From Sternotherus odoratus (lineage: Eukaryota; Chordata; Testudines; Kinosternidae), in assembly GCA_032164245.1 (NCBI GenBank), contig JAVMKO010000009.1, positions 81,317,712 to 81,381,711 of the forward strand: 64,000 nucleotides of DNA, in the 5' to 3' direction. Position 1 is the stretch's first letter. Every line of letters begins with the position of its first letter. This document shows positions 61,101-64,000 of the stretch, one piece after another. A model generated the notes under the pieces. That model was not told the DNA's origin, ran no database searches, and worked only from the letters and a program-made list of their open reading frames with translations. Position numbers and translations under genes: made by a program.

Positions 61101-62649
61101 AGAGCGAAAACCCAAGGCGATCTCGGTCAGCGGAGGGGGCTTGTTGGTCGGTTTCTCTTTGGACTCAGGTGCTCTGTAAATAAGGGCGGATGGGTCCATT
61201 GATGCAGATTTGAGCGTCTTGCTGGGCGCTTAACAGGAGTGAAATAAATAAGTCAGCAAAGAAAGTGAAGTTCAGAGTCTAGTCCCTTTTGCCAGACAGC
61301 TGCGGGCTTTTTTTAGGGAACCTTTCAACACGGTGGAGAAGGAGGGAGGCAAACTTGGCTTTACACAGGAAAAGTTGGGGTGGGTGGGGGCGGTTTGGCA
61401 TATCAAAATATTAGCTCCTGAGTGGTAAAAGCACCACATTTTCCCAAGAGAAGCAACCCGAGCGGGGAAAGAAACCGTAGCTTTAAACGAGCTACGCTTC
61501 GCCATTCCTGAAACTATTTTATTGCTTAGCAGAAGGCAGCATTAGCAGTACTGACAGGCTGGAGTCTACTTGTGGATCAGGCAACATAAATTAGCCTATA
61601 AATCTTTGTTTTATACGGATTCCAGGTCTACTCCGCCGGCTCTACATGTGTGTGTGTGTGGAATAATGTTTGTGTGTATATAAAAGATTGTAGATGTACT
61701 TGGTTTTATTTTGAATTAGGAAAGTAAATAGCCAGTAATTGCAGATATTTAATTATTCGCCTCTGTTTTTCCTTTTTGCATCTAAACCAACGACTGGGGT
61801 GTTTTTTTTAACAAGTGGTTTTGATTCAGTGAAGTATAGAACCGGTCCAAGCTTCCTTGTGTTTATTTCTCAGAGCCAGAGAGGTCAAATATCTCCCACC
61901 TTTAAATCCATTCCATATAAAAATGCAACAACAACAACAACTAGCATTGCTGAATCGTCACCCGCGTTTTTAGCCTGCATGGATAAAGCAGGCGGAGAGT
62001 CCTCCTCCAGTTTTACGTCAAACGCATATTTGTGCCATTTGCCCCTTGTTCGGTTTGTTTTCTTTTTAAACGTGGACGGGGTTTGGAATTGGACACCCAC
62101 AAACCCCGAAAGACCGTTCCAGGCAGCAAGCGGCTGCTCCCGGATTTCTTTCGATCCCGGATTCTCGGGTTATCCGGGGAGGGAGGGAATTTTATAGCGT
62201 GAAGAAGCCATTTGCTGTGCTCGTGACTTGTGCGAAACCCTCCTACCCTCGGACAACCCGTTCGCCTCGCTTTACAGCGCGCGGGAGACCCTTTGTGGGT
62301 GCGTGAAAATGACCCAAAGGGCGTTTTCTCGACCGCAAATCTCCTTTTACCGCCAGCAAAACCCCCATTCAAGTCTATGGCCCTATTGCCAGAGTGAAAA
62401 GCGCGAGCTGCGCCCTAGATACTCCCCACACAAATGTCAGCCAAGAGGCACATTTCCCCGTCATTTCTGTCCCATGAAATGTCATTTCTCGATGGGGCGT
62501 TTCAGGGGAAGTTTCTGTCTTGATCTCCCACCCGCTCCGTGCCCGCTGAAAAGCGACTGGCTGGGTTGGTTCTCCTGGAAGTTTTTTGCTAGAAAGAGTT
62601 TTTGTTTTCAAACTGCAGCCCAGCTAGAAAGGCAAATATTTTATGAGCG
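61101..62649. other. ZIC3 upstream flank
   Basis: No supported gene; a short (TG)n lies at 61648-61659. Several CpGs near 62100-62450 without a defined island. Open frames up to 152 codons (61739-62197) are unrecognised. Confidence 0.35.
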
Positions 62650-62830
62650 CTAAATTCCTTCTGCAAGCCAGTGTACCAGAGACAAATGGCTATCGCTAAT
62701 CAGCGGAAAGGAATGTAGTTTTTCTTTTGCCATAACCATATTGCAATTCCAGCGTAATTAAATGCAAACCAGGAGCGAATGAGACATTTTCATTGTATCT
62801 GTCAATCAGTCGAGGGGTAATCACATGTAC
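62650..62830. promoter_or_regulatory. Candidate conserved enhancer upstream of ZIC3
   Basis: CCATAACCATATTGCAATTC, GCGTAATTAAATGC and CTGTCAATCAGTCG are dense TAAT, POU-like and TGTCA (MEIS/TGIF-like) words in unique sequence. Inference. Confidence 0.4.
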
Positions 62831-64000
62831 GTTTGAACCTCAGAGGTCCCGGCTGAAGTAAACAGGTCAGAACTTCGGCAGGGAGAGAAGCAGGAAGAAA
62901 CACTCGAATGTATCGAAAATGGGGTGAAAAACAGGGGCTGTGTTTATCGAAATGAGACGTGTGTAGGGACTCGCCCGCTCTCTCCGCCTGCTTGTAATGA
63001 GTGGATGACATTTAAGAAATCCCCGGGCTGGGTTGTCTGTTAGATCCTAGAGAATCAAGAGCAATAGGAAAGTAAGCAAAGATCTCCGATAAGCACACAC
63101 AGGTCGCTAAAGGACCAGAAGGATGCTTGGGAAGAACATCAGGGAAATACTGTGAATAAAAGGAGCGGAATTCTTGTTTGACTGCGAGATCTTTGCCTGT
63201 ATTTGGCTTCTGGGCGAAGTTTAGATTCGATTTTAATCCAGGCAGGAGCAAAAAAACGAGTTCAAATAAGTGAAGGTTCCGCTGGGTTGCAAAATCTGAG
63301 GGGTATTTTTCATTTTTTTTTTCAATTAGTTTTCAATTATTCTTAATGCTAAAATAAGCATATCAGTAAAACAAAGGGGGGTTTCTCGTTCCGAAACCAG
63401 GGCTCTCAAAAGCCCAACCAATTCCTGAGGCAGAGCATCCCGCTCTCCGAGATACAAAAGCAAAACGCCACAAAGTTTGAGGAGAAGGCACTTGCACTAT
63501 TCGTGCTTACCATGGAATGTGCCAGGGATCCCGGAGACGGTCATTCATTTGTGAACATAACGTTGGTCGGGCCCACTACTATAGTCAACCTCGTTCTGCA
63601 AGATGTTGTGTCCTCTGCGCCTTCCCCTATTGCTTACATGCGTGTTTGTAAAATGCAAATCGCAAACCTCTAAGCGGTGGATTCCGCCCGTTTAGTGTTA
63701 TGGGTGCATCATGCCTCTGACTTCAGGAACTGTCCCATCTGGGGAACCTACATCCTAAAGGGAGAGAAAGAAACAACCGCACCCCATAGATTTCAAAAAA
63801 TCCCGTCTCGATTTGTCCTGAACGCCCCACACTATTAGCTGTACAGAAGATGCTTTTCCATCTACTCCTTGTCTTGGTTGTTTTTAGATTACAGCCCGCC
63901 TATTATTAATTTACTCAGCTGCATTTGGCGTTCAACAGATTCATTTTTTTAATGAATACCCATTTCCACCCCTCCCCCCGATTATGTTGTCTCCCTCCCC
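62831..64000. other. ZIC3 upstream flank
   Basis: No supported gene or repeat. May include further regulatory DNA. Confidence 0.35.

Overview
This window is nuclear DNA of a vertebrate. Repeat content points to a sauropsid, most likely a turtle: decayed CR1 LINE 3' ends, MIR-type SINEs, Penelope-like retroelement (PLE) 3' ends carrying hammerhead-ribozyme-like sequence, an R2-type non-LTR remnant, and hAT-like and Tigger-like DNA transposons. A crocodilian is the main alternative. Species cannot be read directly, and repeat families were assigned from memory of consensus sequences, without a database search.

One protein-coding gene is clear: ZIC3, on the minus strand at 55511-58662. It has three coding exons with GT/AG junctions in compatible phases and encodes 463 residues. 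It lies in a CpG island (about 57600-59650) with TATA-less, CCAAT-box and GC-box promoter sequence above the start. The protein has five C2H2 zinc fingers, the ZOC motif and an IKQE SUMO-type site. Compared with human ZIC3 as recalled, its alanine tract is short (3 residues) and it has an 8-His run just before the zinc fingers.

The first 51 kb, downstream of ZIC3, looks like a gene desert. I see no convincing host exon there. It holds mostly ancient repeats, several AT-rich blocks that read like conserved regulatory DNA, and microsatellites, including about 46 TG units at 29310. DNA transposons with recognisable ends are a hAT-like 846-bp element (44873-45718, perfect 8-bp target duplication), a Tigger-like 801-bp element (49879-50679, TA target, long terminal inverted repeats, transposase remnant) and two MITE-like elements (41504-41626, 47356-47633). 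Retroelement coding remnants are PLE (23054-24040, GIY-YIG domain), R2-like (30650-31022) and a possible L1 tail (21473-21658).

At 51050-52700, between the desert and ZIC3, lies a second, unassigned CpG-rich block with G/C homopolymers, a possible G-quadruplex and a consensus TATA box. It could be a noncoding-RNA promoter or a ZIC3-linked regulatory island. The last 4.5 kb (59500-64000) is ZIC3 upstream DNA with probable enhancers and no convincing coding sequence. I found no tRNA, rRNA, CRISPR or prokaryotic features and no clear undescribed system. The most useful leads are the hammerhead-like PLE ends (one as a 91-bp palindrome), the ZIC3 tract differences, the orphan CpG island and the intact-ended transposons.
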